This document shows, in pieces, positions 33,263-44,478 of a DNA stretch of 64,000 nt; within the stretch, counting starts at the first letter, position 1; every line of letters starts with the position of its first letter. The stretch lies in contig RHPI01001168.1 in NCBI GenBank assembly GCA_009103225.1, positions 373,337 through 437,336 of the forward strand, written 5' to 3'. Below the pieces are notes generated by a model, which made no database searches, had not been told where the DNA came from, and saw only the letters and a list, made by a program, of their open reading frames with translations. The translations under genes and the position numbers were made by a program. This stretch comes from Chlorokybus atmophyticus (taxonomy: Eukaryota > Streptophyta > Chlorokybophyceae > Chlorokybales > Chlorokybaceae).

Positions 33263-35976
33263 TAAATTCTTCTTCTCTATGCTGTGCAACCTACAAGGCA
33301 AAGCCATGCAAACGGTTACTCGCACTACATGCAAGCAAATAGTGACATAGCTTGTGCACATGTATGTGCGCGCATGCAATCAATGGCAACATTAGGCAAC
33401 AGTTTTAAAAATTTCGTGTCACTCTCTTCTGTATATGCATGTCACACGCGTGTGTACGCGCATACCTAGTTCAATGCATTTATGATTACGACGTGCTGAC
33501 TGTCTACTCTTTGGCTAGCAGAGCAAAAATAATGTTTGTGACCTTGTCGGCTTGTGCATTGCGTGCTTGTTTTGTCTCTCCTCGTGCTTCAGCGCGCGCT
33601 GCATCCAATGCAGCTATTTGTTTTGTGTCCAATGTTCTCTGCTCCTGCTCCTTGCGCATGCACAATTCAAATTGCTCAAGCATGTCCATCATTTACGAGT
33701 ATGCTGCAGTGCGCTCATTATTGGCATGTTTAAAGGCCAATTGTAAGCTGTCGTATGCCTTGTTGCTCTGCTTTAGGGCGGTCTTTATGTGGGTCTCAAA
33801 CATATTGGCCTTGTGGCTGGCGCGGTTGCCTTCTTACGCTTGCTTCTTCTTCGCCATTACCTCCTCAAAGATGGTACGGCGCGCCGCACTGACATGCAAT
33901 TGTTTGCTGAGTAAACAGCATGTTTGCATACCCACACATGCAGACAAGCAGCATTACTTGTCCTCATTTTCTTCTACATCGCTGGCTGCCTGTCCACCTT
34001 CCTCTTCAACCCATTCATCATCTTGTCCACGACGCCTTGCAGATGCAGCAGTTTTCAAGGCCGTCATGGAAGATTTTGGGTCATCGGTAAAAAACAAGAA
34101 CTCTAATGCCTTCTCACTATCAGTCCAAGAACTGAACTTATCCATGAGCTTGAAACTGGGCAAATGCTTGCGCACAAGCTCTCGCAGCTCCTCGATCTCC
34201 CCAGGCTCCACCTCGGGCAGCTCAATATGGTTAAGGTTGTGCGTTTTAAGTACACCTGCCCCGAGGTTTAACTGAGGTCGCGAATTTTCTGCCAGTAGGC
34301 AAGCATGCATATAGGTTGTTAGCAAATGGACTAAGCACAACCCTCAACACGCACAAAAGATATCAGCTTTAATACCCTGCATATGCAGACCAAATGCACT
34401 TTGTTACCCTATTATAATGATGGTCAGCTTAGTAGCAGGCAATGGGTGTACAATAAGGTGCAATCCTCTTTGCGCATGAGCATTGAATTAGCATGTGGTC
34501 GGTGGAAAGGGCGCTTCAAAGCTTTGCGTATCGGCCTGCACATGAATATTCCTCATGTGGTTGCTGCCGTCAATACACTGGCCGTGTTGTACAACATGTG
34601 TGAAGCAGAGGGTAATCAATATGAAGATGTGTGGGGTGAGGAGGAGTTGATCCCCTTCAATGATGATGTTGGCTACCGTGCATGGCAAGAGCTGTTAAGG
34701 ACGCAATGCAACAGCCGGCGTGGTGAGAACCCAAATAGCAGCAACGGCACACGCGAAGCTAAAACTCAAGACCGATTTAGCCCTGCAAGAGGGGTGGATT
34801 CCCTCAGTGTAACGCGGTGGCATGAATTGACATGCTTGCTTTGCAGCTGCAATTGATAAATTCTTCTTCTCTATGCTGTGCAACCTACAAGGCAAAGCCA
34901 TGCAAACGGTTACTCGCACTACATGCAAGCAAATAGTGACATAGCTTGTGCACATGTATGTGCGCGCATGCAATCAATGGCAACATTAGGCAACAGTTTT
35001 AAAAATTTCGTGTCACTCTCTTCTGTATATGCATGTCACACGCGTGTGTACGCGCATACCTAGTTCAATGCATTTATGATTACGACGTGCTGACTGTCTA
35101 CTCTTTGGCTAGCAGAGCAAAAATAATGTTTGTGACCTTGTCGGCTTGTGCATTGCGTGCTTGTTTTGTCTCTCCTCGTGCTTCAGCGCGCGCTGCATCC
35201 AATGCAGCTATTTGTTTTGTGTCCAATGTTCTCTGCTCCTGCTCCTTGCGCATGCACAATTCAAATTGCTCAAGCATGTCCATCATTTACGAGTATGCTG
35301 CAGTGCGCTCATTATTGGCATGTTTAAAGGCCAATTGTAAGCTGTCGTATGCCTTGTTGCTCTGCTTTAGGGCGGTCTTTATGTGGGTCTCAAACATATT
35401 GGCCTTGTGGCTGGCGCGGTTGCCTTCTTACGCTTGCTTCTTCTTCGCCATTACCTCCTCAAAGATGGTACGGCGCGCCGCACTGACATGCAATTGTTTG
35501 CTGAGTAAACAGCATGTTTGCATACCCACACATGCAGACAAGCAGCATTACTTGTCCTCATTTTCTTCTACATCGCTGGCTGCCTGTCCACCTTCCTCTT
35601 CAACCCATTCATCATCTTGTCCACGACGCCTTGCAGATGCAGCAGTTTTCAAGGCCGTCATGGAAGATTTTGGGTCATCGGTAAAAAACAAGAACTCTAA
35701 TGCCTTCTCACTATCAGTCCAAGAACTGAACTTATCCATGAGCTTGAAACTGGGCAAATGCTTGCGCACAAGCTCTCGCAGCTCCTCGATCTCCCCAGGC
35801 TCCACCTCGGGCAGCTCAATATGGTTAAGGTTGTGCGTTTTAAGTACACCTGCCCCGAGGTTTAGCTGAGGTCGCGAATTTTCTGCCAGTAGGCAAGCAT
35901 GCATATAGGTTGTTAGCAAATGGACTAAGCACAACCCTCAACACGCACAAAAAATATCAGCTTTAATACCCTGCAT
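32789..35976. repeat. 1,594-bp direct tandem duplication
   Basis: Unit 1 is 32789-34382 and unit 2 is 34383-35976. They differ at only a handful of bases, for example a W/R codon in the transposase tail. The unit carries the C-terminal third of the transposase (plus) and the last exons of the Myb-like gene (minus), so the second copy of the transposase (34383-34856) is a truncated duplicate. Confidence 0.93.
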
Positions 35977-38206
35977 ATGTCCTTGCACACATTCATGCGC
36001 GCAGCGCATTGCTTGTTAGTAAACTTCCATACACCATTGTATTGAGTACACAAATGTTGAGCGTCGACAGCCCAGTATGCTTGGCCAGTTGTCAGCTTCT
36101 TCTCGCGCATGAAGCTAGCGATGGTGGACTCGTTCACCTGCATAAGCCTGTGTCAGCGATAAATTGATGTGGCATGCCTGCAAATTAGCAAATGGACTAA
36201 GCACAACCCTCAACACGCACAAAAAATAGCAGCATTTATACCCTGCATATGTCCTTGCACACATTCATGCGCGCAGCGCATTGCTTGTTAGTAAACTTCC
36301 ATACACCATTGTATTGAGTACACAAATGTTGAGCGTCGACAGCCCAGTATGCTTGGCCAGTTGTCAGCTTCTTCTCGCGAATGAAGCTAGCGATGGTGGA
36401 CTCGTTCACCGGCATAAGCCTGTGTCAGTGATAAATTGCTGTGGCATGCCTGCAAATTAGCAAATGGACTAAGCACAACCCTCAACACGCACAAAAGATA
36501 GCAGCATTTATACCCTGCATATGTCCTTGCACACATTCATGCGCGCAGCGCATTGCTTGTTAGTAAACTTCCATACACCATTGTATTGAGTACACAAATG
36601 TTGAGCGTCGACAGCCCAGTATGCTTGGCCAGTTGTCAGCTTCTTCTCGCGAATGAAGCTAGCGATGGTGGACTCGTTCACCTGCATAAGCCTGTGTCAG
36701 TGATAAATTGCTGTGGCATGCCTGCAAATTAGCAAATGGACTAAGCACAACCCTCAACACGCACAAAAGATAGCAGCATTTATACCCTGCATATGTCCTT
36801 GCACACATTCATGCGCGCAGCGCATTGCTTGTTAGTAAACTTCCATACACCATTGTATTGAGTACACAAATGTTGAGCGTCGACAGCCCAGTATGCTTGG
36901 CCAGTTGTCAGCTTCTTCTCGCGCATGAAGCTAGCAATGGTGGACTCGTTCACCTGCATAAGCGTGTGTCAGTGATAAATTGCTATGGCATGCCTGCATG
37001 CATGCCAGAGCCTAGACTGTTCAACAAAGTGTGCCAGCTCTTGCACCCTAGGACAAGCATTTACTTGCTTGTCCATGGTAGTCAGAATGCTCAACAACAA
37101 CCATGTCTTGCACTTATCCCAATGTGCTTTGGGAGCCTTTGCACCATCGCCACTCTTCGTCTTTGTTGTCTTCTTTGTCGTCTTGCCACCTTTAGCACCC
37201 TTGGTTGGTGAGCTCACAGTATCCTTCTTGACGCCCTCTTCATCCTCTTCATCCTTTTGCTTAAGCAAGTATATATGAGCGTGCTGGTGGAGTTCGCACA
37301 CTTACTTATCCCAAACTGTGTGTGTAGTGTGCATCTATCAGCATATTTTTGTGCTTGTCCTGTTACATGAGGTTGGCATCTACCGACGTGCGCACACAGT
37401 GGCTGTGCTGTGCAACACCTTGTACTCAACATGAGCATGCATTCCTGTAAGAGATGCACCTAGCTCAGCGGGCACACATCGGCTGCATGGTGCACAGCTG
37501 TCAATGCTTTACAATTACATTTGGGCCTACATATGCGTGCTTGCATGTTGGCTTGTGCACAGGCTGCTACCCACTGTAAACATGCAAAATGTTGGACTTG
37601 CTGAGCATACAAGTGCACGTATGACTTGCACAGTACACCCTTAGCAGACTTACAGCAGTGACATTTTGCAGGCTTACTTCTTATGAAGGTCTCGCCCACA
37701 CTTTGGTCCGTTGGAGGCGTCCCACCAGTTGAACTCGCAAAGGGAGGGCAAGACGGTGGCCTTTGCGTAGGGTTGGGGCTGCTGCTGGCGGCAGCCGCAG
37801 GTGTGTATGGCAACCTGCCCCCAACACCCCACGACACTTGAATGTCTATGTTGGGGGCATGGTGTCCCCCCATGGGCATAAAACCTCCTGCTAAACCATG
37901 CAGACCTGTACCATCCCGCCCCCCTATAAAGACAACCAGACATTCTCAGTCCCCCCCCATGAGCGCTGGGAACGAAGCCTGCTGCTGGTTGATGACCATG
38001 GGCGACCACAACATTGCCACCTGGCTTCCATGCCACAGCCCTTGACCGACTGAATACTGACATTGGTTGGCAACCTGCGGCGAAGGCTCCCCCATCTTTT
38101 CCACACCCTTACTACCACCACTGCCGCCACCGCCGCCGCTGCCGCCCTCAATGACGACAACAATGCCAATAACCAGGACGGCTGAGTTGGCGCACACATA
38201 TTTCAA
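33504..38206 (-). pseudogene. Harbinger Myb/SANT-like accessory gene with duplicated exons
   Basis: On the minus strand, a Gln/Pro/Gly-rich first exon (about 38090-37688) ends at GTAAGC. A Lys-rich exon with HWDKCKTWLLLSIL and FVEQSRLWHA follows (37301-37000). Next is an exon with VNESTIASFMREKKLTTGQA and VWKFTNKQCAARM (present four times between 36950 and 35925). Then come exons with LPEVEPGEIEELRELVRKHL (34340-33954) and a coiled-coil tail (33692-33504). The W-spaced HWDKCKTW/VWKFTNKQ layout resembles the Myb/SANT-like partner that guides Harbinger transposase to the nucleus and the termini. Exon 1 has a frameshift at a C run near 37951. Exact joints are uncertain. Confidence 0.5.
35917..37000. 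repeat. four-copy 272-bp tandem repeat carrying a Myb-like exon
   Basis: CAAATGGACTAAGCACAACC recurs at 35917, 36189, 36461 and 36733, giving an exact 272-bp period. Each unit holds the same minus-strand exon with its flanking intron. Units differ by few bases, so amplification is recent. Confidence 0.93.
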
Positions 38207-38423
38207 CCTTTCCCGTCACCGCTTGCCACGTGGTAAGCGTGGCAGCTTTCTTATTGGTCGAGGCCGGAGCAACTTCAAAATACAATTGCAAAAGCACCTC
38301 GGGGGCACCTTTGGCAAATGCAAGTACGTAATAAGGGTTTGGTACCATCTGATACCAGTGTAAATTCAAGACGATTGTAAAAGACATACTTTGCCCCCCT
38401 ATGTTCTACGCTAAGTACGCTAA

Positions 38424-38436
38424 TGTAAACGCGCTC
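38424..38436 (-). repeat. Harbinger right terminal inverted repeat
   Basis: TGTAAACGCGCTC, the exact reverse complement of the left end, followed by TGA. Confidence 0.85.
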
Positions 38437-38439
38437 TGA

Positions 38440-39440
38440 GCACTTGCACACGTCGTACACGGCAGTGGCGGTGGCTTCGCGTGCTACTAGCACCATACGG
38501 GGCCATGAGATCTACTGGAACCGCTTTGTTGCGCTTTGCACGCTCCGTGGTTGGGTAACCTTGCCGACAGACGATGCCACAGTTGCCCTGTCTCACCAAA
38601 GTGTTAATGGAGTCCTCCCCCCGGCACTTGTAAGGAAAGCCTCAGTGGCCATACATGCTATGCATGCCATAAAAGGCCCGACCTCGCCCACTGCGAGTAC
38701 ACTTGTGGCAATGGTGCGTGAGGCTGCTGCCAGTCTACCACCGTCGGGCCAACGGCAAAAGGACTGCTTTCTTTTTTCTTTTTTCTTTTTGTTTTTTAAT
38801 ACCTAAGCTCTTGCGCGCCATGGTCTCGCACTTTGCTTGCAATAGTTGAGACTTGGTGGCCAGATTGCAAACGGTGGCTGTGTTGTTGCGGTTTGCAGGT
38901 ATGATGCGGTATTCCGACCAAGCCGAGATTAATGCGCAAGCCATTATCTATCCGCCGGACCGCATGGATCTCATCATTCCGCGCGGCAAAACCGACCAAC
39001 ATGGTGTGGGCGCAACAGTGCATATAGCTGCTGTGGCCAATGATTTGTGCCCTGTGATGCACACCGAAAAGTTGTTGTTTGGTTCGGGCTACAAGCAAGC
39101 TAGGCCGGGCAAGTTGCTGCGCTCCATCAAGTGGGTGGGGGGAACGTGCATCATACACAACACCGTTGTGCCGTATGGCACCATGCTCGGTTGGGAAGAA
39201 GGCAGCCATGCGGGCGGCGGGGGAGGACCCCACACGTTTTGGTACATTCTCTGCTCGTTCGGCGCTGTAACCCAGGCGGTGAAGGCTGGTGTGCCCCATT
39301 ACGTGTGGCAGCGGTTTGGGCGTTGGAATCTTCCACTGCAACTGAGGGCTATATGTGCACGGCGTTGCATAAGTTGCACATATTCTCGAAGCGCCTCAGC
39401 TTGAGTGGTACGCGCTCTGCACCGATTTCATCCATTTATC
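38440..39440 (+). pseudogene. DIRS tyrosine recombinase (copy 3)
   Basis: The core-binding part (TSTIRGHEIYWNRFVAL) is at 38480-38560. After a poly-pyrimidine insertion (38769-38799), the catalytic part is open from 38853 to 39404. It includes MMRYSDQAEINAQ with the first catalytic Arg, RGKTDQHGVGA with the Lys, and PHYVWQRFGRW. The H-x-x-R pair of the family (HSAR in the minus copy) reads Y-I-L-C here, so both catalytic residues are lost, each explicable by one C-to-T change. The nucleophile-region TEGYMCTALHKL lies in the next frame after a frameshift at GRW. Confidence 0.82.
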
Positions 39441-39498
39441 GACCCATAACGGACCCCCAGCATGAGCTGTATGTTGTATATAACTCAAGTGTGAGTTA
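39440..39498 (+). repeat. DIRS B1 repeat (copy 3)
   Basis: ATCGACCCATAACGGACC to TGTGAGTT follows the recombinase and is repeated as B2 at 39940-39998. Confidence 0.82.
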
Positions 39499-39998
39499 CA
39501 TGAGTTCATGAAGCGCATGAAATGCGCGCCCATGAACTTAAAAACTCGTTAATGAGTTACGAGACTCTTGTGCCCCTAGTGCCTTAGGCACTTGGGGGGC
39601 ACAAGCACTCATTAGGCGTGAGTTGCGAGTCACAAGCTCCTTATCTAGTCGCTTAAAACCCTAGCACGGCGGCGCCATCCTTGGCGTGGGGTGGCGAGTG
39701 TGGTTCACTTTGCAGGTGTACAGGCTTCTCAGGCTTCGACCCCTGCGTCAGCGGTGATGGTGCCGTCACCAAGTTGAAGACCGAAGAAGCGCGTGACTTT
39801 CGCACCTGACATGAAGAGATAGTTCCCATATTTGTAGCCTAGCACACTAGTGTAGACTTGTGTGTACATCAGCATGTATCCACACACTTGTACAGTTGTA
39901 TTGTAATGCACTTGGGTGCTGGGCATAGCCACCGTGCTATCGACCCATAGCGACCCCCTAGCATGAGCTGTATGTCGCATATAACTCATGCGTGAGTT
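39499..39998 (+). repeat. DIRS A2-B2 right end (copy 3)
   Basis: The segment starts with ATGAGTTCATGAAG and both hairpins and includes the gag leader homology (GGCGCCATCCTTGGCG). It ends in CATATAACTCATGCGTGAGTT. Together with A1 upstream of gag and B1 after the recombinase this gives A1-ORFs-B1-A2-B2, the split direct repeat layout of PAT/Kangaroo-type DIRS elements. Confidence 0.8.
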
Positions 39999-40720
39999 CT
40001 TTGTGTCTGCAACCTCCGTCTGCGCATGTTAATCACGCGCCCTTGCCATTAGAGAGGACGAACGAACACCATCCACTACAACTCCTTAAGGTCCTCACCA
40101 ATGCTAAAAAGCAATCGCCATCATGGCATGCTCCTCTTAGGTTGCCTCATCGTAAATCCTCTTTTGGCACTCGCAAATGAAGTGTCCCTTCATATTACAG
40201 TTGTGACACTTTTTGTCATGTAATGCTTCCCACCACTTGCTTTGTTCCTATTGCGGTTGTGTTGAGGATTCAAAGCAGAAAGTGCGATAAGTTCTCCAGC
40301 ATTCTCTATCTCCTCAACGTCCAACTTGCCTTTCACAACTAGCAGCTGAAGCACTGTATTAGCCAATGTTAACACCACATCAGAAGACTCCAACACTGTC
40401 ATTAGCGTAGCATAATTCTCATGAGCCAACCAGGACTGCCCGCATTACCTCCTCTTCTTTCACATCGTAACACACTGCCGCAAGGTCTTGCCAAAGCTTC
40501 TATGCACACATGATGTACTTCTGGACTGGCTCCTTGTGCTCCATCTTCAAGGGTTTGAGCTTGCGCCTCAGCTGCAACTTGTGCGCGTTGCTGTTGGCCT
40601 TGAGGAGGGTGTCGAAGACCGCCCATGCCGCACGTTCAATCTTGCAATCCATGATGAGAGAGATGGAAGTCTTTGTCGTGCAAACCTATTAGCGCAAGAC
40701 TCCATTGTAGCTTGCTAGTA
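39999..40720 (-). pseudogene. copia A gag fragment, diverged
   Basis: It is homologous to 29580-30290 on the same strand, including a knuckle remnant near 40190, but has more substitutions and stops than the other copies. It lacks LTRs and begins exactly where the DIRS B2 end stops, so the DIRS copy may have landed in an old copia gag. Confidence 0.75.
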
Positions 40721-42720
40721 GGCAAGGTTAAGTTGTTGGTGAATGTGCTACAAACATCGTGTTTAGACCACGCATTTGGCGAGGGCTTTTGTCAAGGATT
40801 GCTTGGAGTATAAGTCAAGTTTTAACAGCATTGCCAGCATTCACATTCACATCGACAAGAGGAGCACATGGTGGTGTGGTTGGATGATGAAGTGCTTAAT
40901 GAGCTATTAGTAGCACTTCAAGAGGGGGAGAATTACGCCAATTGATTCTAGATGAATACATCAAGTGTTGTAGCAAGCATGATTCATACATGCACTCGTG
41001 TGTGACTGCACAGTAATATAGTGCTGCTTGGAAAGCTAATGTTTTCATCAACAATTTTCAAGCAAATCTTGTAATTGGCTTTTATTAGTGCAATAGGCTT
41101 GGCTTGCTCAATGCATTAAATGTGGGCATGGAAATATATATGGCTGCAATAAAGTGCCTACTTGCGTTGCTTACGGTTGTGTGGATTGGGGTATTTGTTA
41201 ATGGTATGTGGTCATTGTTCCACACTATATACATGTTGTCTCATCCAAGCAAGATCCTGCGGTGCATTTAAGGCTTTAATGGATTATTACTTGACTAGGA
41301 CTGACACAACTTGTAAAGCTTCACTGACCTGCCATTCTCAAAGAACTTGTTTGTAGTGCTGCTGCAGCTCTTGGGGGGAGTTGTCAGCAGTTTGTGATGC
41401 TCCTTAAGAGTCATGTGAGGTGCCGCACCGTTGCGTGACTTCTCCTGTTGGCTGTGTAACAGGGTGAAGTACGTTGCCTTCGCGAGGCTCGATGGGGCCG
41501 GCATTGATGCTTGCACATCGATTTACACATTCATGGAGCCAATGCAACAAATAGTCACTTGGCGGCGGCAGCCAATCTTGATGTTTTGAGTAAATGATTT
41601 ATGTACATCGACAATGTCACTTATAGCAACCCATGCTTGTATTAACTTAAACTAATAATTAACTTTAAGATAGTTCTTACGAAACAGTTTGGACATACAA
41701 GTGGCGCATTACGATTCAAAAGTAATCAAGTTGTTGCACTCTCTACTGGGACACTTGTGGAATCAACACTGCAAAGATGTTGTGTTAATCCTCTTACGCT
41801 GCTGTCTATTGCAAAGGATGATGTCGCAGGTGCATTCATTATAAGCGCCCAACACTCAGCTAAATGTGGAGTGAAAAAGGTGCGTGTTATGAGCTGTGTA
41901 AAGACTTTGCATTTTACAGCTGGTGGTCACGGACTCAGCAATTGTAGCACTTCTCAGTCTGTGCCATGCCGGCATTATGTTTATGCCGCATCCATGATTA
42001 TCCATCCGTGAACACATATAAATTTGACTCATCAAGGATGTTGTGATGGTCGTCCTCGTGAACTACTATTCATCCGTGAGATGTTTATTGCAAGCGTGTC
42101 TATTGTAAGCGCCCAACAACCAGCCAACTGTTTAGCAAAAAAAGGTGCGAGCATGTCATGAGCTATGTTGAGACTTATCTTGAAAGGTAAAGCTGGTGGT
42201 CATGGATAATGCAATTGTAGCACTACTCACTATGCCCTGCCGTTATCTTGTTTAAGCTGCATTCAGGATAATTCCTCACTGTATGTTATTGCCTTCGGCA
42301 TTTTACATGCAGCATACCACGTGTCCACTTTTCACAGCCATTAATGTTGTATCGATGCCCAATGCCTCCAGCTTAGGGTTATACAAATGGCACTCACATA
42401 ACACATAATAACCCTGCCAATTAGCAAGCTTCGACGGCGCCGCGCCTTGTGCGTCAACTAATCGCTGAATTTTGCACACTCATGAGTTGATCAACAGTCC
42501 AAAAGTGACATTTTTGACAGCGGCAGGCAGGGCTCATGCACCCCTCAGGCTCTGGTCAGTCTCCGTGTAAAATTTGCGACGTAGGCCATGGTTGCACACA
42601 TACACAAGTGTCTATGAGCGAAGTCCGCATCCACATAAGGCTTTTTGCACATGTACACTGTGGTGGTACCCGTGCCGCACAAGCAATGATTCCACATATG
42701 ATGTCGATGTCGCGGCTGGC
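40721..42720. other. no recognised feature
   Basis: About 2 kb without long frames or repeats. Two related blocks (41840-42010 and 42100-42260: GCCCAACA, GCGTG/GAGCATG, AGCTGTG, GGTGGTCA) suggest an old, decayed direct duplication. I see no gene. Confidence 0.4.
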
Positions 42721-42721
42721 C

Positions 42722-43259
42722 ACTTAGTGGGGATCGTCAATGAGGTGAGCGGGCACATGGTTAAAGGAGTTGGCCGCCGACGTGATGTGAGCCGTCAGCT
42801 CGATGTAGAGCTTGGCTCTTCTTGAAGTTCTCCATTCAAGTGGTGTCCATGTAGCGCGTGGACACCTCGGCACATGCGTTGGGGTTGATGGAGGTGGTGG
42901 GCTCGCGGCGAAGTATGCTCGCATATAAATGGTGAGTGGGCCCTTCAACAAGGCTCCTGAGGGATGGTGGGCACCTTCCCAGGCTACAAGCGCATATTCG
43001 TTGTCTCTAACACCTCCTCGCCATGGCGTTTGAGAGCGTCATGCATAGGATGGAGGAGCGGCTTTGCGAGCTTCGTGCACTTGGTGTGGAGGTTCGCATG
43101 TTTCTCATCCTCCTCTTCCTCCTCCTCCTCTTCACCATCATCACCCTTCTTGCTCACCTCCTCCTCTCATCTACCGACAAAGGGGTTGGTGGGTGGGTTG
43201 TGGGGTGGTGGTGGTGNNNNNNNNNNNNNNNNNNNNNNNNNNNNNNNNNNNNNNNNNNN

Positions 43260-43299
<40 letters not shown>

Positions 43300-43555
43300 G
43301 GCGCACCTCTCTCGCTTCCGTCTCCTTCCTTCCTCTTCCTGCACGCAACGCATACTCTTAACCCGCACTGAGCAATCGGCGGCAAACTTAGCCGCCGCAG
43401 CCGTGGCATTCACCTCCTCCTCACCATCTCGGTAGCTGTTTTGCGACCTTGTGTTGGGCATGGTGGAGCTATGCTCCCCCTACCTCCTCACCACACGCGC
43501 CACCCATGCCAATGATGGCGCCGCCGTGCTAGGATTTTTAAGCGACTAGGGTAAG
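42722..43555 (-). mobile_element. DIRS gag and leader fragment with assembly gap
   Basis: The ATG at 43461 opens MPNTRSQNSYRDGEEE, and the leader GGCGCCATCATTGG lies at 43511-43524. An NSFNHVPAHLIDDPH block near 42740-42780 matches gag of the other copies. N bases (43217-43259) and a 39-base G run (43260-43298) replace the acidic region of gag. The copy is a distinct, more diverged subfamily. Confidence 0.7.
43217..43298. other. assembly gap flanked by a G homopolymer
   Basis: 43 N followed by 39 G. Confidence 0.9.
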
Positions 43556-44333
43556 TTCACCTAAATTCGGAGTTGACCTTAATTTGATGAATGGGTACTT
43601 GAGGTGAGCTGGACAGCGCATGCAACGTGCAATCTTAGTGCAATTTATAGGGATGATAGAGCTCGTTCAGAGGTATTTAACAAACCAAAGACCGTCTGAA
43701 CGACCATGTGCTGCACTAGTGTTGTATTGTTAAGAATACATAAACTTTAACCATCTATAACCCTAACTTTTACAATGCTTAATGTAATAGTAACTTGTGC
43801 AGTACTTCACCACCTTGGGCAGTGTTGAGCGCTACGTAATCTTCTCCATTCATTTAAAAAGAAGTTTTCAAGTTTCACACTGTTTGCGGCGGTACACCCA
43901 AAGTAAATCCACTTCAAGTGATTCTTTCTCCCAAAGTGCCCCTACACATGGTTATGGGCATTATGGTGGTGTGATTGTTATATCCAAGTAGGGCCGCTCA
44001 AAAAGTTGGTGGCGGCCACAATAGTGATGTATAAGGTCGCCACCTGTCTTAACTACCAACCCTAGGAGAGCTGTTAAATAGCTTCAGAAAGTAGTAAGGT
44101 ACTTCCGAAATTAGGGTCAACTCTGCTTTTGCGGAAACCCAAAAACCACCCTATGTTTGCGCTCCGCCGACGGTGCGATACTTGTTCAAAAATTAAGAAT
44201 GAAAATACCGCCGTGTACATAAAAAACTCAGCTCTGAGGAACACACATACACTACCACCGGAAACGCAACGTAGCAAACGTTATAAGCTTCTAACCTCCA
44301 AAACCTTCGAAATTAGGTGGATTTACCCTACAC

Positions 44334-44478
44334 TAGAAGCTTGCGACTCACGACTCAAACCCAGTGAGTGCGTTTGCCCTCTAATGCTTGGAGCATTATG
44401 GGCTTAAGAGTCTCATAACTTGTGAATGAGTTCTTAAGTTTACAGGCACGCATTTGATGCGTTTTATGAACTCATATC
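44334..44478 (-). repeat. decayed DIRS A repeat
   Basis: It retains the order of both hairpins (CCTCTAATGCTTGGAGCATTATGGGC, then TACAGGCACGCATTTGATGCG) but with many changes. It is the oldest recognisable A repeat in the window. Confidence 0.65.

Larger units (their letters stand above)
28423..38436 (+). mobile_element. PIF/Harbinger DNA transposon, 10.0 kb with nested insertions
   Basis: Terminal inverted repeats GAGCGCGTTTACA (28423-28435) and TGTAAACGCGCTC (38424-38436) are flanked by TGA (28420-28422 and 38437-38439). A 3-bp target duplication and a HARBI1-type DDE transposase define the superfamily. Inside are the transposase (plus), a Myb/SANT-like second gene (minus), a copia element, a 1,594-bp tandem duplication and a 272-bp tandem array. 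Removing the copia leaves about 7.1 kb. The insertion site is in a DIRS recombinase, so this transposon is younger than that copy. Confidence 0.9.
26892..39998 (+). mobile_element. DIRS/PAT-like retrotransposon, plus copy 3, split by PIF/Harbinger
   Basis: Parts of this copy lie at 26892-28422 (RT, RNase H, start of recombinase) and 38437-39998 (rest of recombinase, then B1, A2 and B2). The host reading frame is continuous across the Harbinger insertion: the codons for E-I-E before it and H-L-H-T-S-Y after it align with the minus copy residues K-I-E-R-L-R-T-L-Y. Gag and the left end are missing, replaced by the copia fragment at 26338-26891. A solo copia B LTR sits inside the RT. Confidence 0.85.

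Noticed and set aside
33439-35869. two 278-residue plus-strand frames (33439-34275 and 35033-35869)
   Set aside because: They are antisense to the Myb-like exons and are simply duplicated by the 1,594-bp repeat. The minus-strand reading has better protein texture.
35917-37000. CRISPR-like array (regular 272-bp repeats)
   Set aside because: Units are contiguous tandem copies without variable spacers, in a eukaryotic transposon.
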